DNA from: CAZIRF01 sp964541755 | GTDB lineage: Bacteria > Spirochaetota > Spirochaetia > Treponematales > Breznakiellaceae | NCBI GenBank assembly: GCA_964541755.1 | Contig: CAZIRF010000010.1 | Coordinates: 1-64,000 of the forward strand | Direction: 5' to 3' | DNA length: 64,000 nt | Translations under genes and position numbers: made by a program | Shown: piece by piece, positions 34,912 through 43,317 of the stretch | Position numbering within the stretch: position 1 is the first letter of the stretch | Layout of the letters: every line of letters starts with the position of its first letter | The notes under the pieces: model-generated | The model's database searches: none | Told to the model about the DNA's origin: nothing | Seen by the model: the letters and a program-made list of their open reading frames with translations, nothing else

Positions 34912-35370
34912 ATGGGACTGTTCAGTTCGATCAACATAGCTGCCACCGGTTTGACGGCCGAACGCCTGCGTTCCGACGTTATTGCCGACAACCTTGCAAA
35001 CGCCAGCACGACCCGCACTTCAGAAGGCGGTCCCTTCCGCCGCAGCCGGGTCATCATGCGCCCCAGAGCCGAGCAGCCCTTTTGGCGCAGTCCCTTTCTG
35101 CCGCAGTCGATGGACGGCGGTATCGCCAAGGGAGTAACGGTTGTGGGGGTGGAAAAAGACAATACGCCGCCGCGGCTGGTTTACAATCCCACCCATCTGG
35201 ATGCCATCAAGACCGGCGAAAAAGCCGGCTATGTCGAAATGCCCAATGTCAACACCGTCACCGAGATGGTCGACCTCATCGCGGCCAATCGCGCCTACGA
35301 GGCCAACTCGGCGATCATCAACGGTTCGAAGAGCATGTTCCTCAAAGCGCTCGAGATTGGCGGGAGGTAA
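34912..35370 (+). CDS. flgC: Flagellar basal-body rod protein FlgC
   Basis: Rod protein of 152 residues. It begins with SSINIAATGLTAERLRSDVIADNLANASTTRT, the shared rod/hook N-terminal signature, and ends with the helix MPNVNTVTEMVDLIAANRAYEANSAIINGSKSMFLKAL that packs into the rod core. AAGGAG precedes the ATG. Exported by the flagellar type III system together with FlgB and FliE. Confidence 0.96.
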   Translation: MGLFSSINIAATGLTAERLRSDVIADNLANASTTRTSEGGPFRRSRVIMRPRAEQPFWRSPFLPQSMDGGIAKGVTVVGVEKDNTPPRLVYNPTHLDAIKTGEKAGYVEMPNVNTVTEMVDLIAANRAYEANSAIINGSKSMFLKALEIGGR

Positions 35371-35376
35371 TAGTAT

Positions 35377-35754
35377 ATGAACATTTTCAAACCGGAACTG
35401 GTAACGGGTGACAAGGTCCCCATGACGATTACGAATGCGCGCCACCTCCTGCGTACCGACAACCCCTTCAAAGTATCCGGGGAAGCCCTGCAGGATATGG
35501 GAGACAAGACCGGCGCGAACAATGTGACTCGCGCGGGCAGTTTTCAAGACAGCATGCTCAAAGCATTGGACGCTGTCAGCGGCCAGCAGCAGGAGAGCTC
35601 GCAGCTCATGCAGGACATGATCACCGATCCGGATTCGGTGGACGCACACGATGTTACCACGGCGATGGCGAAGGCAAACCTCTCGCTCAATATCAGCCGG
35701 GTTGTCCTCGACCGTATCGTCAAGGGGTGGAAAGAGCTTGTCAATATGCGTTGA
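35377..35754 (+). CDS. fliE: Flagellar hook-basal body complex protein FliE
   Basis: Adaptor between the MS ring and rod, 125 residues. The C-terminal half is diagnostic (SFQDSMLKALDAVSGQQQES and DSVDAHDVTTAMAKANLSLNISRVVLDRIVKGWKELVNMR). The N-terminal 40 residues are longer than in enterobacteria. It starts 6 bp after flgC behind GGGAGG, and the 54-bp gap to fliF holds only a ribosome binding site region. Confidence 0.93.
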   Translation: MNIFKPELVTGDKVPMTITNARHLLRTDNPFKVSGEALQDMGDKTGANNVTRAGSFQDSMLKALDAVSGQQQESSQLMQDMITDPDSVDAHDVTTAMAKANLSLNISRVVLDRIVKGWKELVNMR

Positions 35755-35808
35755 CCGGTTCACAATGGATAGCCGTAGAGTACGGGCTGTTCTTCTGGGG
35801 AGGGGAAC

Positions 35809-37515
35809 ATGAATGAGTGGATTAAAAGTCAGATAGAGAAACTCAAGGCACTCTGGGCCAAGTGGACACTTGTCCAAAAGCTCATACTGGGCGCGGTCAT
35901 TATTGCCGTTATTGCGGGAATTGTTTCGCTTTTCGCCGTCTCTGCAACACCCTCCATGGTACCGCTTATCGATGTTCCGGTACGCGATGAAGAGCAGCGC
36001 GATCGCATTGTCACCCGTATAAACGAGGAGGGGGTTCGCTCTACTGTAAATGCAGCCGGGGTCATTATGGTCGATGACGACAAGACCGCGCGCCGCATGC
36101 GCAGCATCCTCATCCGCGAGGACCTCATCCCCCGTGGCACTTCCCCCTGGGCTATTTTTGATCGCGAGAGCTGGACCATCACCGACTTCGAACGCAATGT
36201 CAACTTGCAGCGTTCGATAACGGCCATGGTCCGCGAACACATTGAGGCCCTCGACGAGGTTGATCGAGCCAATGTCACCCTTGTCATGCCGGAAAAAGAA
36301 CTCTTCACAAGCGACCAGAACCCGGTAAGCGCGAGCGTTATCATTACCCCGCGCCCGGGCAGCGATATTACCGGCGACCGGAAAAAAATTGAAGGCATAC
36401 AGAAGATACTCAAGTTCGCCGTCGAGGGACTTTTGGACGAGAACATCGTCATCACCGATTCAAACGGACTCGTCCTTAACGACTTCGAGGGCATGGCCGA
36501 TCACGACCGGCTCGAACTCACCAAGAAACAGCAAAAGCTGGTCGCGGCCGAAGAGGCCCGCATCCGCGCCCTCGTTCTCAAGGCCCTCCAGACGACCTAC
36601 ACCGACGATCGCGTGCGCGACCTCAATATCAAGATCGACATGGACATGTCGAAGAAAGCGGTTCAGACCGAGGAATTCTTCCCCATCACCATTCGGCCGG
36701 ACAATCCGGCGACCCCCTACGACGATTCGGAAGTCGCCGAATCCATCACCCGCTCCTCTTCGACCTCGAGCACCAAGTGGGAGGGAACCGGTTTCAACCC
36801 CGAAGGCCCCAGCGGTGTGGAGGGACAGACTCCGCCTGCCTTCAAGGACATGTCGAACCTCTTCGGCAAGGTCGAACAGGAGACCCAGACACAAAACGAG
36901 GAGATCAACCGGCGCCAGATACAGGAGGAGAAGAGCCCCTCCATCGATCGGGTAACCGTGTCGGTCAATATCGACGGGCGCTGGAAGTGGAAGTACGATG
37001 AGGCCGGCAAGCCCCTGTTCAATGTGGACGGTTCGATACAGCGCGAGTACATCCCTGTTCCATCCAACGAGCTCAAGGACGTCGAGGCCCTCATACAGGA
37101 TGCTATCGGCTTCAACCAGAACCGCGGGGACTCGGTGACGGTACGCAACGTCCAGTTTGACCGCACGCTCCAGTTCCACGACGAGGATGCCGAGTACGCC
37201 CGGCGCCAGCAGATTCAGCTTACCATTCTCATCGCCTTTAGCGCTCTTGCGGTGTTGTTGATTTCATTTATCGTTTTCCGTCTCGTTACCCGCGAGATGG
37301 AGCGTCGGCGACGGCTGCGCGAGGAAGAGCTTTCGCGCCAGCATCAAATGATGCGCGAGAGTGCATTGCGTCAGGCAGAAGAGGAGGGGGTGGAAGTCTC
37401 GATGTCGGTCGAAGAGCGAAAGCGGATGGAACTGCAGGAGCACGCCATCAACATGGCGAAGGAACACCCCGAAGACGTCGCCCAGCTCATCCGCACCTGG
37501 CTTCTGGAGGAATAG
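35809..37515 (+). CDS. fliF: Flagellar MS-ring protein FliF
   Basis: Forms the membrane-embedded MS ring that seats the rotor and export gate. The 568-residue protein has a first membrane helix at about 25-45 (KLILGAVIIAVIAGIVSLFAV), periplasmic ring-building motifs (LIREDLIPRGTSPWAIFDRESWTITDFERNVNLQRS), a less conserved acidic middle, and a second helix near 470-490 (LTILIAFSALAVLLISFIVF). The cytoplasmic tail with EHPEDVAQLIRTWLLEE is the FliG-binding motif. AGGGGA precedes the ATG. Confidence 0.97.
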   Translation: MNEWIKSQIEKLKALWAKWTLVQKLILGAVIIAVIAGIVSLFAVSATPSMVPLIDVPVRDEEQRDRIVTRINEEGVRSTVNAAGVIMVDDDKTARRMRSILIREDLIPRGTSPWAIFDRESWTITDFERNVNLQRSITAMVREHIEALDEVDRANVTLVMPEKELFTSDQNPVSASVIITPRPGSDITGDRKKIEGIQKILKFAVEGLLDENIVITDSNGLVLNDFEGMADHDRLELTKKQQKLVAAEEARIRALVLKALQTTYTDDRVRDLNIKIDMDMSKKAVQTEEFFPITIRPDNPATPYDDSEVAESITRSSSTSSTKWEGTGFNPEGPSGVEGQTPPAFKDMSNLFGKVEQETQTQNEEINRRQIQEEKSPSIDRVTVSVNIDGRWKWKYDEAGKPLFNVDGSIQREYIPVPSNELKDVEALIQDAIGFNQNRGDSVTVRNVQFDRTLQFHDEDAEYARRQQIQLTILIAFSALAVLLISFIVFRLVTREMERRRRLREEELSRQHQMMRESALRQAEEEGVEVSMSVEERKRMELQEHAINMAKEHPEDVAQLIRTWLLEE

Positions 37516-37518
37516 ACC

Positions 37519-38577
37519 ATGGCAAAGACAAGTGCCGCGCAGGCAGCAGGCGAATCCTCGAAAAAAAAGAAGGGGATCAAGGACCTCAACGGGCGCCAGA
37601 AGGCGGCTGTATTTCTTGTTACCTTGGGGTCCGAGATTTCTGCAGAGATTTTCAAGCACCTGCGTGAAGATGAAATCGAAACCCTTACCTTCGAGATTGC
37701 CCGCCTCGAGACCATTGATTCGGAGCAGAAAGACGCCATCCTGATGGAGTTCCAGGAACTCATGATGGCCAGCGACTTTATCTCGACCGGCGGTATCGAT
37801 TACGCCCGTGAGCTCCTGGAAAAATCCTTGGGTTCGCAGAAGGCCATCGACATCATCAACCGTCTTACTTCGAGCCTTCAGGTGCGCCCCTTCGACTTTA
37901 TTCGCCGCACCGATCCTGCGCACCTCTTGAACTTTATTCAGCAGGAGCACCCCCAGACCATCGCTCTCATTCTGGCCTACCTCGAGCCGAACAAGGCTTC
38001 GGTTATATTGCAGAGTCTCCCGCACGAAATACAGAGCGATGTCGCTCGCCGTATTGCCACCATGGACCGAACCTCGCCGGAAGTCCTCCGCGAGGTTGAA
38101 CGGGTTCTTGAAAAGAAACTCTCGACCCTTTCGAGCGAAGACTATACAGCGGCCGGTGGGGTCCCCAGCATCGTCGAGATTCTCAACCTCGTCGATCGTT
38201 CTTCGGAGAAGATGATTATCGAGGCCCTTGAGGATGAGGACCCCGAGCTGGCAGAAGAGATCAAGAAGCGCATGTTCGTCTTCGAAGATATCGTTCTCCT
38301 CGACGACCGTGCCATTCAGAAGGTTCTGCGCGAAGTCGACCAGCAGGAGCTTGCAAAGGCCCTCAAGGCGGTCGATACCGAGGTTCAGGACAAGATATTC
38401 CGCAATATGTCCAAGCGTGCCGCCGGCATGCTCAAAGAGGATATGGAGTTCATGGGGCTTATCAGGCTCAAGGATGTTGAAGAGGCCCAGCAGAAGATTG
38501 TGTCGATAATCAGACACCTCGAGGACACCGGCGAGATTGTTATCGCCCGGTCCGGCGAGGACGAGTTGGTGGTGTAG
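37519..38577 (+). CDS. fliG: Flagellar motor switch protein FliG
   Basis: Rotor protein that receives torque from the stator. The 352-residue sequence has a Lys-rich N-terminal extension, the FliF-binding domain (LNGRQKAAVFLVTLGSEISAEIFKHL), the middle domain with EHPQTIALILAYLEPNKASVIL, and the C-terminal torque helix (FVFEDIVLLDDRAIQKVLREVDQQELAKALK) with charged residues in their expected places. Spirochaetes often carry two FliG proteins; this one, inside the main basal-body cluster, corresponds to the conserved motor copy. It begins 3 bp after fliF. Confidence 0.97.
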   Translation: MAKTSAAQAAGESSKKKKGIKDLNGRQKAAVFLVTLGSEISAEIFKHLREDEIETLTFEIARLETIDSEQKDAILMEFQELMMASDFISTGGIDYARELLEKSLGSQKAIDIINRLTSSLQVRPFDFIRRTDPAHLLNFIQQEHPQTIALILAYLEPNKASVILQSLPHEIQSDVARRIATMDRTSPEVLREVERVLEKKLSTLSSEDYTAAGGVPSIVEILNLVDRSSEKMIIEALEDEDPELAEEIKKRMFVFEDIVLLDDRAIQKVLREVDQQELAKALKAVDTEVQDKIFRNMSKRAAGMLKEDMEFMGLIRLKDVEEAQQKIVSIIRHLEDTGEIVIARSGEDELVV

Positions 38578-38580
38578 TCC

Positions 38581-39528
38581 ATGGCAAAAGCGTTATTCCG
38601 AGCCGGTGAAATACAGTTGAGCAATAACAAGGTCGTCCTTGAGTCTCCTCAAGGCTTTCTTCCCCTGCATGCGACCGAAGTCCTCGAGACAGAGGAAGAA
38701 GATCTCGTTGAAGAATACGAGGGGCCAACCGCCGATGACCTGCGTCGCGAGGCCGAGGCCTTTGCCCGTGAATGGGAAAAGCAAAAAGAGGCCATGATAG
38801 CTGCGGCCAAGGCCGAGGCCGAGGAGATTCTCAAGAATGCAGAGGCCGCCGCTTTTCAGGAAGTAAAGCGCAAGAGCGATCAGGCCCAGCGGGATAGGCG
38901 TGTCGCCGAAGATGAAGCGGCAGAAATTGTCGCCAAGGCCCGTGAGGAGGCCGCTGCCATCGAGAGTGACGCACGGACGGCCCTGTCGGATGAGATAGAA
39001 ACTGCCCGCAAAGAGGGGTACGCCCAGGGGCGCGAAGAGGGGTACAATACCGGAAAGGCCGAGGTCGATCGTCTGGTTGAGCGTTTGCACACGGTATTGG
39101 AACGCGCGCAACTCAAGCGTGAAGAAATTCTTGCAGAAACCGAGCAGCAGATCGTGGATCTCGTTCTCTTGATCGCCCGGAAGGTCATCAAGGTGATGAG
39201 CGAGAACCAGCGGACGGTTGTCATTTCAAACGTTGTACAGGCCCTTCGTAAAGTAAAGGGGCGTGGCGATATCACTATCCGCGTCAATGTCGACGATTTG
39301 AAACTCACCTCCGAACATACCAAGGACTTCATACGCCTTATTGAAGGGGTCAAAAACGTGACGGTCGTTGAGGATTCCTCGGTCGATCGCGGTGGGTGTA
39401 TTATCGAGACCGACTTTGGCGAGATCGATGCCCGTATTTCGAGTCAACTTACCGAACTCGAGCAGAAGATACTCGAGATATCCCCGGTTAAGACGCGGGC
39501 ACGCACCATGCCTGTCGACGAGCGTTAG
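38581..39528 (+). CDS. fliH: Flagellar assembly protein FliH
   Basis: Negative regulator and membrane linker of the export ATPase FliI. The 315-residue protein has a long, very acidic coiled coil (AFAREWEKQKEAMIAAAKAEAEEILKNAEAAA), a Gly-containing helix (GYAQGREEGYNTGKAEVDRL) and a C-terminal V-ATPase-E-like domain (ADLVLLIARKVIKVMSENQ-like, VNVDDLKL, GGCIIETDFGEIDARIS). It is longer than the enterobacterial protein because of the coiled coil. It starts 3 bp after fliG and is followed by fliI after 2 bp. Confidence 0.93.
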   Translation: MAKALFRAGEIQLSNNKVVLESPQGFLPLHATEVLETEEEDLVEEYEGPTADDLRREAEAFAREWEKQKEAMIAAAKAEAEEILKNAEAAAFQEVKRKSDQAQRDRRVAEDEAAEIVAKAREEAAAIESDARTALSDEIETARKEGYAQGREEGYNTGKAEVDRLVERLHTVLERAQLKREEILAETEQQIVDLVLLIARKVIKVMSENQRTVVISNVVQALRKVKGRGDITIRVNVDDLKLTSEHTKDFIRLIEGVKNVTVVEDSSVDRGGCIIETDFGEIDARISSQLTELEQKILEISPVKTRARTMPVDER

Positions 39529-39530
39529 CC

Positions 39531-40880
39531 ATGGCGACGGTCCTCGAGAAGTACCTTGAGCAGGCAGAGGCCACCGATCCCATAAAGTGCGTCGGACACG
39601 TCAATCGGGTACAGGGGCTTTTGCTCGAGAGCTTGGGCCCGCAGGCCATTATTGGTGAAATTTGTCGGATTGATGCCCCAAAGGGCAATGGGGTCATACG
39701 GGCCGAAGTCGTTGGTCTGCGTGGTGATATCGTACAGCTTATGGCCGTTGATGATACGGCCGGCATTGAGGCCGGCGCTCGTGTTGTTGCTACCGGCGAG
39801 CGCCTTATGGTACCGGTGTCCGACAAGCTTCTGGGAAGAACCCTCGATGCCATGGGAAAACCCTTGGACGGCAAGGGCGACATAGAGTCATCAGTCTTTT
39901 ATCCGGCCATGGCCGATCCCCCCGATCCCCTCAAGCGACGTCGTATTCGTGAGCGCATTACTACCGGGGTTCGGGCCATCGATGCCATGCTCTCTGTGGG
40001 TAAGGGCCAGCGTATGGGCATCTTCGCCGGTTCCGGCGTGGGGAAGTCAACCCTTCTTGGGATGATTGCGCGCAATACGAGTGCGCAGGTAAATGTTGTC
40101 GCCCTTATTGGAGAGCGTGGCCGGGAGGTTAATGATTTTATCGAGAATGATTTGGGGCCCGAAGGGCTTGCCCGATCGGTAATTATTGTCTCCCCTTCGA
40201 GTGCGCCCCCTCTCGCCCGGCTTCGGGCCGCCTATGTTGCGACCGCCGTTGCAGAGTATTTCCGCGACCAGGGGCTGGATGTCATGCTTCTCTTTGACTC
40301 CGTAACCCGTTTTGCCCGTGCCCAACGCGAGATTGGGCTCGCAACCGGCGAACCCCCCGCGACGCGGGGGTATCCGCCCAGTGTATTCGATTCGATGCCG
40401 CGCATACTCGAGCGCTGTGGTACCTCCGATCGGGGTACCATTACCGGTTTTTATACGGTTCTCGTTGACGGTGATGATATGGACGAGCCCATTGCCGATA
40501 CCGTTCGCGGTATACTCGATGGTCACATGGTCCTCTCACGGAGCCTGGCCCAGCGAGCTCATTATCCGGCCATAGATATTCTCCAGAGCATCTCCCGTCT
40601 CTTCCCCGTCGTCTGTGGCCCGGTTACCCGCAAGGTCGTCTCCCGTATTCGACGCCTTATGGCCGCATGGGAAGAGGCCCACGAGCTTATTGAGGTGGGG
40701 GCCTATCACGCCGGGTCCAACCCCGAGGTCGACGAGGCTATTGCCCTGCGGCCAAAGATTGAAGAGTTTCTTATACAGGACATGGACGATCCCACGCCCA
40801 TGGGTGAAACCCTGGATGCATTGGCCGCACTCGCGGGCATGGAAATTCCGCAGGAAGAGTACAGCTGGTATGGAAGGTAA
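39531..40880 (+). CDS. fliI: Flagellum-specific ATP synthase FliI
   Basis: ATPase of the flagellar type III export apparatus, 449 residues, related to F1-beta. It has Walker A GIFAGSGVGKSTLLGM, the LIGERGREVNDFIE catalytic Glu region, Walker B DVMLLFDSVTRFARAQREIGLATGEPP and the TRGYPPSVF motif. It works with FliH and FliJ, which flank it, to deliver rod, hook and filament subunits. Start at ATG 39531, 2 bp after the fliH stop. Confidence 0.97.
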   Translation: MATVLEKYLEQAEATDPIKCVGHVNRVQGLLLESLGPQAIIGEICRIDAPKGNGVIRAEVVGLRGDIVQLMAVDDTAGIEAGARVVATGERLMVPVSDKLLGRTLDAMGKPLDGKGDIESSVFYPAMADPPDPLKRRRIRERITTGVRAIDAMLSVGKGQRMGIFAGSGVGKSTLLGMIARNTSAQVNVVALIGERGREVNDFIENDLGPEGLARSVIIVSPSSAPPLARLRAAYVATAVAEYFRDQGLDVMLLFDSVTRFARAQREIGLATGEPPATRGYPPSVFDSMPRILERCGTSDRGTITGFYTVLVDGDDMDEPIADTVRGILDGHMVLSRSLAQRAHYPAIDILQSISRLFPVVCGPVTRKVVSRIRRLMAAWEEAHELIEVGAYHAGSNPEVDEAIALRPKIEEFLIQDMDDPTPMGETLDALAALAGMEIPQEEYSWYGR

Positions 40881-40886
40881 TATCTC

Positions 40887-41330
40887 ATGCGCCGCTTTCG
40901 TTTTTCCCTCGACAAACTCCACAAACTTCGCGAGCAGGATGAAAAGGAAGCAGAGCTCGCCCTCGCCAGGGTAAATGCCGCTCTTCAAGAAGTGGAGGCC
41001 GAATTGCGATCCCTGGCAGAGCGGGAATATCATGCGCGTAGCGAACGCTATGCCGGCTCTGTTGCCGATATGCTGCGCTCCCAGCATTACCTCCTGCGTT
41101 TGGGCAATGAGCGTGATGAGTGCCTGGAACGGGTGACGAAAACAAGCATGGAGCTGGAAGAAAAACGGGAAGCTTGGATCAAAGCCCGGGCAGAGACCCA
41201 GGCACTTGAGAAGTTGCGAGACAGAAAAAAAACCGAACACCGCAAGGCCACCCTCGCCGCAGAGGAGAGCGCAAGTGACGAGATCTCTAACAGCCGCTCA
41301 TCAAGTCGAGCGGCGTCTCGGAATCAGTGA
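40887..41330 (+). CDS. fliJ: Flagellar export protein FliJ
   Basis: Soluble coiled-coil component that inserts in the FliI hexamer, like the gamma subunit of F1. The 147-residue product begins RRFRFSLDKLHKLREQDEKEAELALARVNAAL, the usual FliJ N-terminus, and is helical throughout. Its last 16 codons (ending SSSRAASRNQ) look unlike FliJ and overlap the 3' end of the opposite-strand PilZ-type gene by 44 bp. A GCCGCTC/GAGCGGC hairpin (41293-41314) lies inside the overlap. Confidence 0.88.
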   Translation: MRRFRFSLDKLHKLREQDEKEAELALARVNAALQEVEAELRSLAEREYHARSERYAGSVADMLRSQHYLLRLGNERDECLERVTKTSMELEEKREAWIKARAETQALEKLRDRKKTEHRKATLAAEESASDEISNSRSSSRAASRNQ

Positions 41331-42522
41331 GTTTCTTTCCATAGATAAACTCGAAGAGATAGCGCAGATCCTCCGGCGCAATATCGGTATAGCGACAACC
41401 GAAGTACATGAAGCGTGAATCCTTGTATCGACGTACTATCTTTGAGGCCGTTTTTATCAGCCGTTTTCCCGTCTGGAGCTGGACGTCTATCATGCTTCCT
41501 TCGAGCAGGGATGCGGTGAGCGGACCCAGGGGGTAGGCAAAGAGGAGACCCGAGGCGCTCACATCAATACCTTTTCCCTGATAAAATTCCTTTTTGACTT
41601 CGTTTCCTTTGAAGTACCCGTTGAGTTTGAGGGCGGCGGCGATAACTTTGGCAAACTGGAAGGCGGCCTCAACGGTATCCGGACCCATGGGGGCCCGCCC
41701 GTGCTCGCTCGTCCACAGCCGAATGTAGCCGATTACGTACTCGTGAAAGGGTATGGGAACCCAGAGGTCGGAGTATATCCCCTCTTTTTGTTTTTTTGAT
41801 AAAAAGCGGGCGATGGCTTCTTCGGAAAATACCGGATCGGTGCCCCCTTCTTCGAGGTACTGCTTGAAGTAGCCCTCCGTGATAACCGGTTTGTCGCCAT
41901 AATTTTCTGTTGAGGGAAAGTCGCCGGCGGTGTAGGGGATGAAGAAGGCACGCGCGCTTCGAGCCAGGAGTTTTTCCTCGGTACTTTCAACCGGTTTGTC
42001 TTTGAACATTACCAATTTGTGGTTGCCGGCAATGTCCATGGCCCAGGTTGACAGTTGGGTGATGAGTTCGCGAATATTCGCGGTGTTGAAGTCCCTATTG
42101 TAGTCCGGGTCGTCTACCGGGAAGTACTCGTCGGTGCGCGGAAAAGAAAGTTGGTAACGCTCGCCATGAAAGGAAAAACTCGTCTGCATATCTGCCGGAG
42201 CCGGCACACGGGAGAAGGCCCTGTCGAGGTTTTTATAGAGGAATTCGGGAGGTTCCAGGGTAATAATCGGGCCTTTGATTTCCTCGACGCGCGTGGCGAA
42301 GGTTACCGTTTGCCCCCTGTAGTCGAAGAGAAGCTCGAGTTTGCGGGAAATTTTGAGGCCGGCGACCGCTTCGTTTGCACGACACACGAGATTCAACTTG
42401 GGGGCCTGCTCCAAAAAAAGAACGTACTCGTTGCGTGCGTATTTGAGCATGAGGGGCAATTGCTCGTCGTAGAGAACCTTGAGCAGAAAATCTTTTTCTA
42501 TGCGCTTGATCGGTGTTGCCAT
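41287..42522 (-). CDS. PilZ-domain-like protein (possible cyclic-di-GMP effector)
   Basis: A 411-residue soluble protein. The N-terminal part (ATPIKRIEKDFLLKVLYDEQLPLMLKYARNEYVLFL) resembles spirochaetal DUF1577-type proteins. The last 100 residues look like a PilZ domain: GIDVSASGLLFAYPLGP carries the DxSxxG motif, followed by SMIDVQLQTGKRLIKTASKIVRRYKDSRFMYFGCRYTDI. The preceding RxxxR motif is replaced by a Lys-rich VKKEFYQ, so c-di-GMP binding is uncertain. ATG 42522 has AGGAG 7 nt upstream; the frame is open to 42633. Its tail overlaps convergent fliJ by 44 bp. A role in motility control is inferred from family and position. Confidence 0.7.
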   Translation of the reverse strand: MATPIKRIEKDFLLKVLYDEQLPLMLKYARNEYVLFLEQAPKLNLVCRANEAVAGLKISRKLELLFDYRGQTVTFATRVEEIKGPIITLEPPEFLYKNLDRAFSRVPAPADMQTSFSFHGERYQLSFPRTDEYFPVDDPDYNRDFNTANIRELITQLSTWAMDIAGNHKLVMFKDKPVESTEEKLLARSARAFFIPYTAGDFPSTENYGDKPVITEGYFKQYLEEGGTDPVFSEEAIARFLSKKQKEGIYSDLWVPIPFHEYVIGYIRLWTSEHGRAPMGPDTVEAAFQFAKVIAAALKLNGYFKGNEVKKEFYQGKGIDVSASGLLFAYPLGPLTASLLEGSMIDVQLQTGKRLIKTASKIVRRYKDSRFMYFGCRYTDIAPEDLRYLFEFIYGKKLTDSETPLDLMSGC

Positions 42523-42532
42523 CTTGCTGCTC

Positions 42533-43171
42533 CTAGAGGAATCGGGTGTAGGTAAAGGGGTCAAAACGACGCTCTTCTCCCCGCTCGAGAGGTTCGTCGT
42601 CGAGAATGATGTCATCGACGAGCCATTTGTCATCTATTCGTGCCACAACAAGTTCGGCGTTGGCGTTGTGGGTTGGTCCGCGAAGTCGTACCAGGAAGGA
42701 AACGCTGTTCTTGTCGAGGGCTATCCCGCTTGCCAGTCGAAAGGAGTTGAAGCCTGTTTCGCCAAGGCGGTCGCGAAAGTCGGTGAAGGGGCGGGAGAAG
42801 GCGATAGACTGATAGTTCTCCTCTGCGCCACCACCGAGGTAGGCGCGAAGCCAGGAGCGGGCAGCGTCTTCTGCGTCGTGAAGTTCTTCCGGGCTTCGGG
42901 CGAGACTCCCGATGTAGAAGTCCTCGGGGTAGAGGCCCCCGCCGGACGGGAGGGGGATTGCCAGATCCTGTTGATTGGTGGAATGGGGCAGGGGCGGTTC
43001 CTGCGCTTTGATACTCCTGGAGAGGGCCGGTGGATGGTCGATGTCCGGTCCTCGTTGCGGTATTTCGCCCTCTTGTGATGCAGGCAGTGGTGGTGATGCT
43101 CTGCTGCAGGATACGGTGATGCAGAGTAGTAGCAGTCCCTCAACAGCACCAAGGATCAACGCTTTGTTCAT
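42533..43171 (-). CDS. Predicted lipoprotein of unknown function
   Basis: A 212-residue exported protein. Residues 1-22 form a signal peptide ending ITVSC, a relaxed lipobox of the kind accepted in spirochaetes. A Pro-rich, low-complexity stretch (about 25-80) leads to a compact domain with SPEELHDAEDAARSWLRAYLGG and AELVVARIDDKWLVDDIILDDEPL, the latter like DUF4878/NTF2-like folds, but I would not name a family. GGAGG is only 1 nt before the ATG. It ends 10 bp before the PilZ-type gene, so the two probably share a transcript. Confidence 0.65.
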   Translation of the reverse strand: MNKALILGAVEGLLLLCITVSCSRASPPLPASQEGEIPQRGPDIDHPPALSRSIKAQEPPLPHSTNQQDLAIPLPSGGGLYPEDFYIGSLARSPEELHDAEDAARSWLRAYLGGGAEENYQSIAFSRPFTDFRDRLGETGFNSFRLASGIALDKNSVSFLVRLRGPTHNANAELVVARIDDKWLVDDIILDDEPLERGEERRFDPFTYTRFL

Positions 43172-43317
43172 GCCTCCATTCTACAGCGGGAAGGGCCTTT
43201 CGGTCAAAGTATCTGGAAGCGAGCAGGATTGCCCTTCTGTTGGTATTGACCGTATGGACACAGCGGCCGCTGATGGCTACTATTATCGTACGAATGAAGC
43301 CTTCCAAGGAGTCTCCC

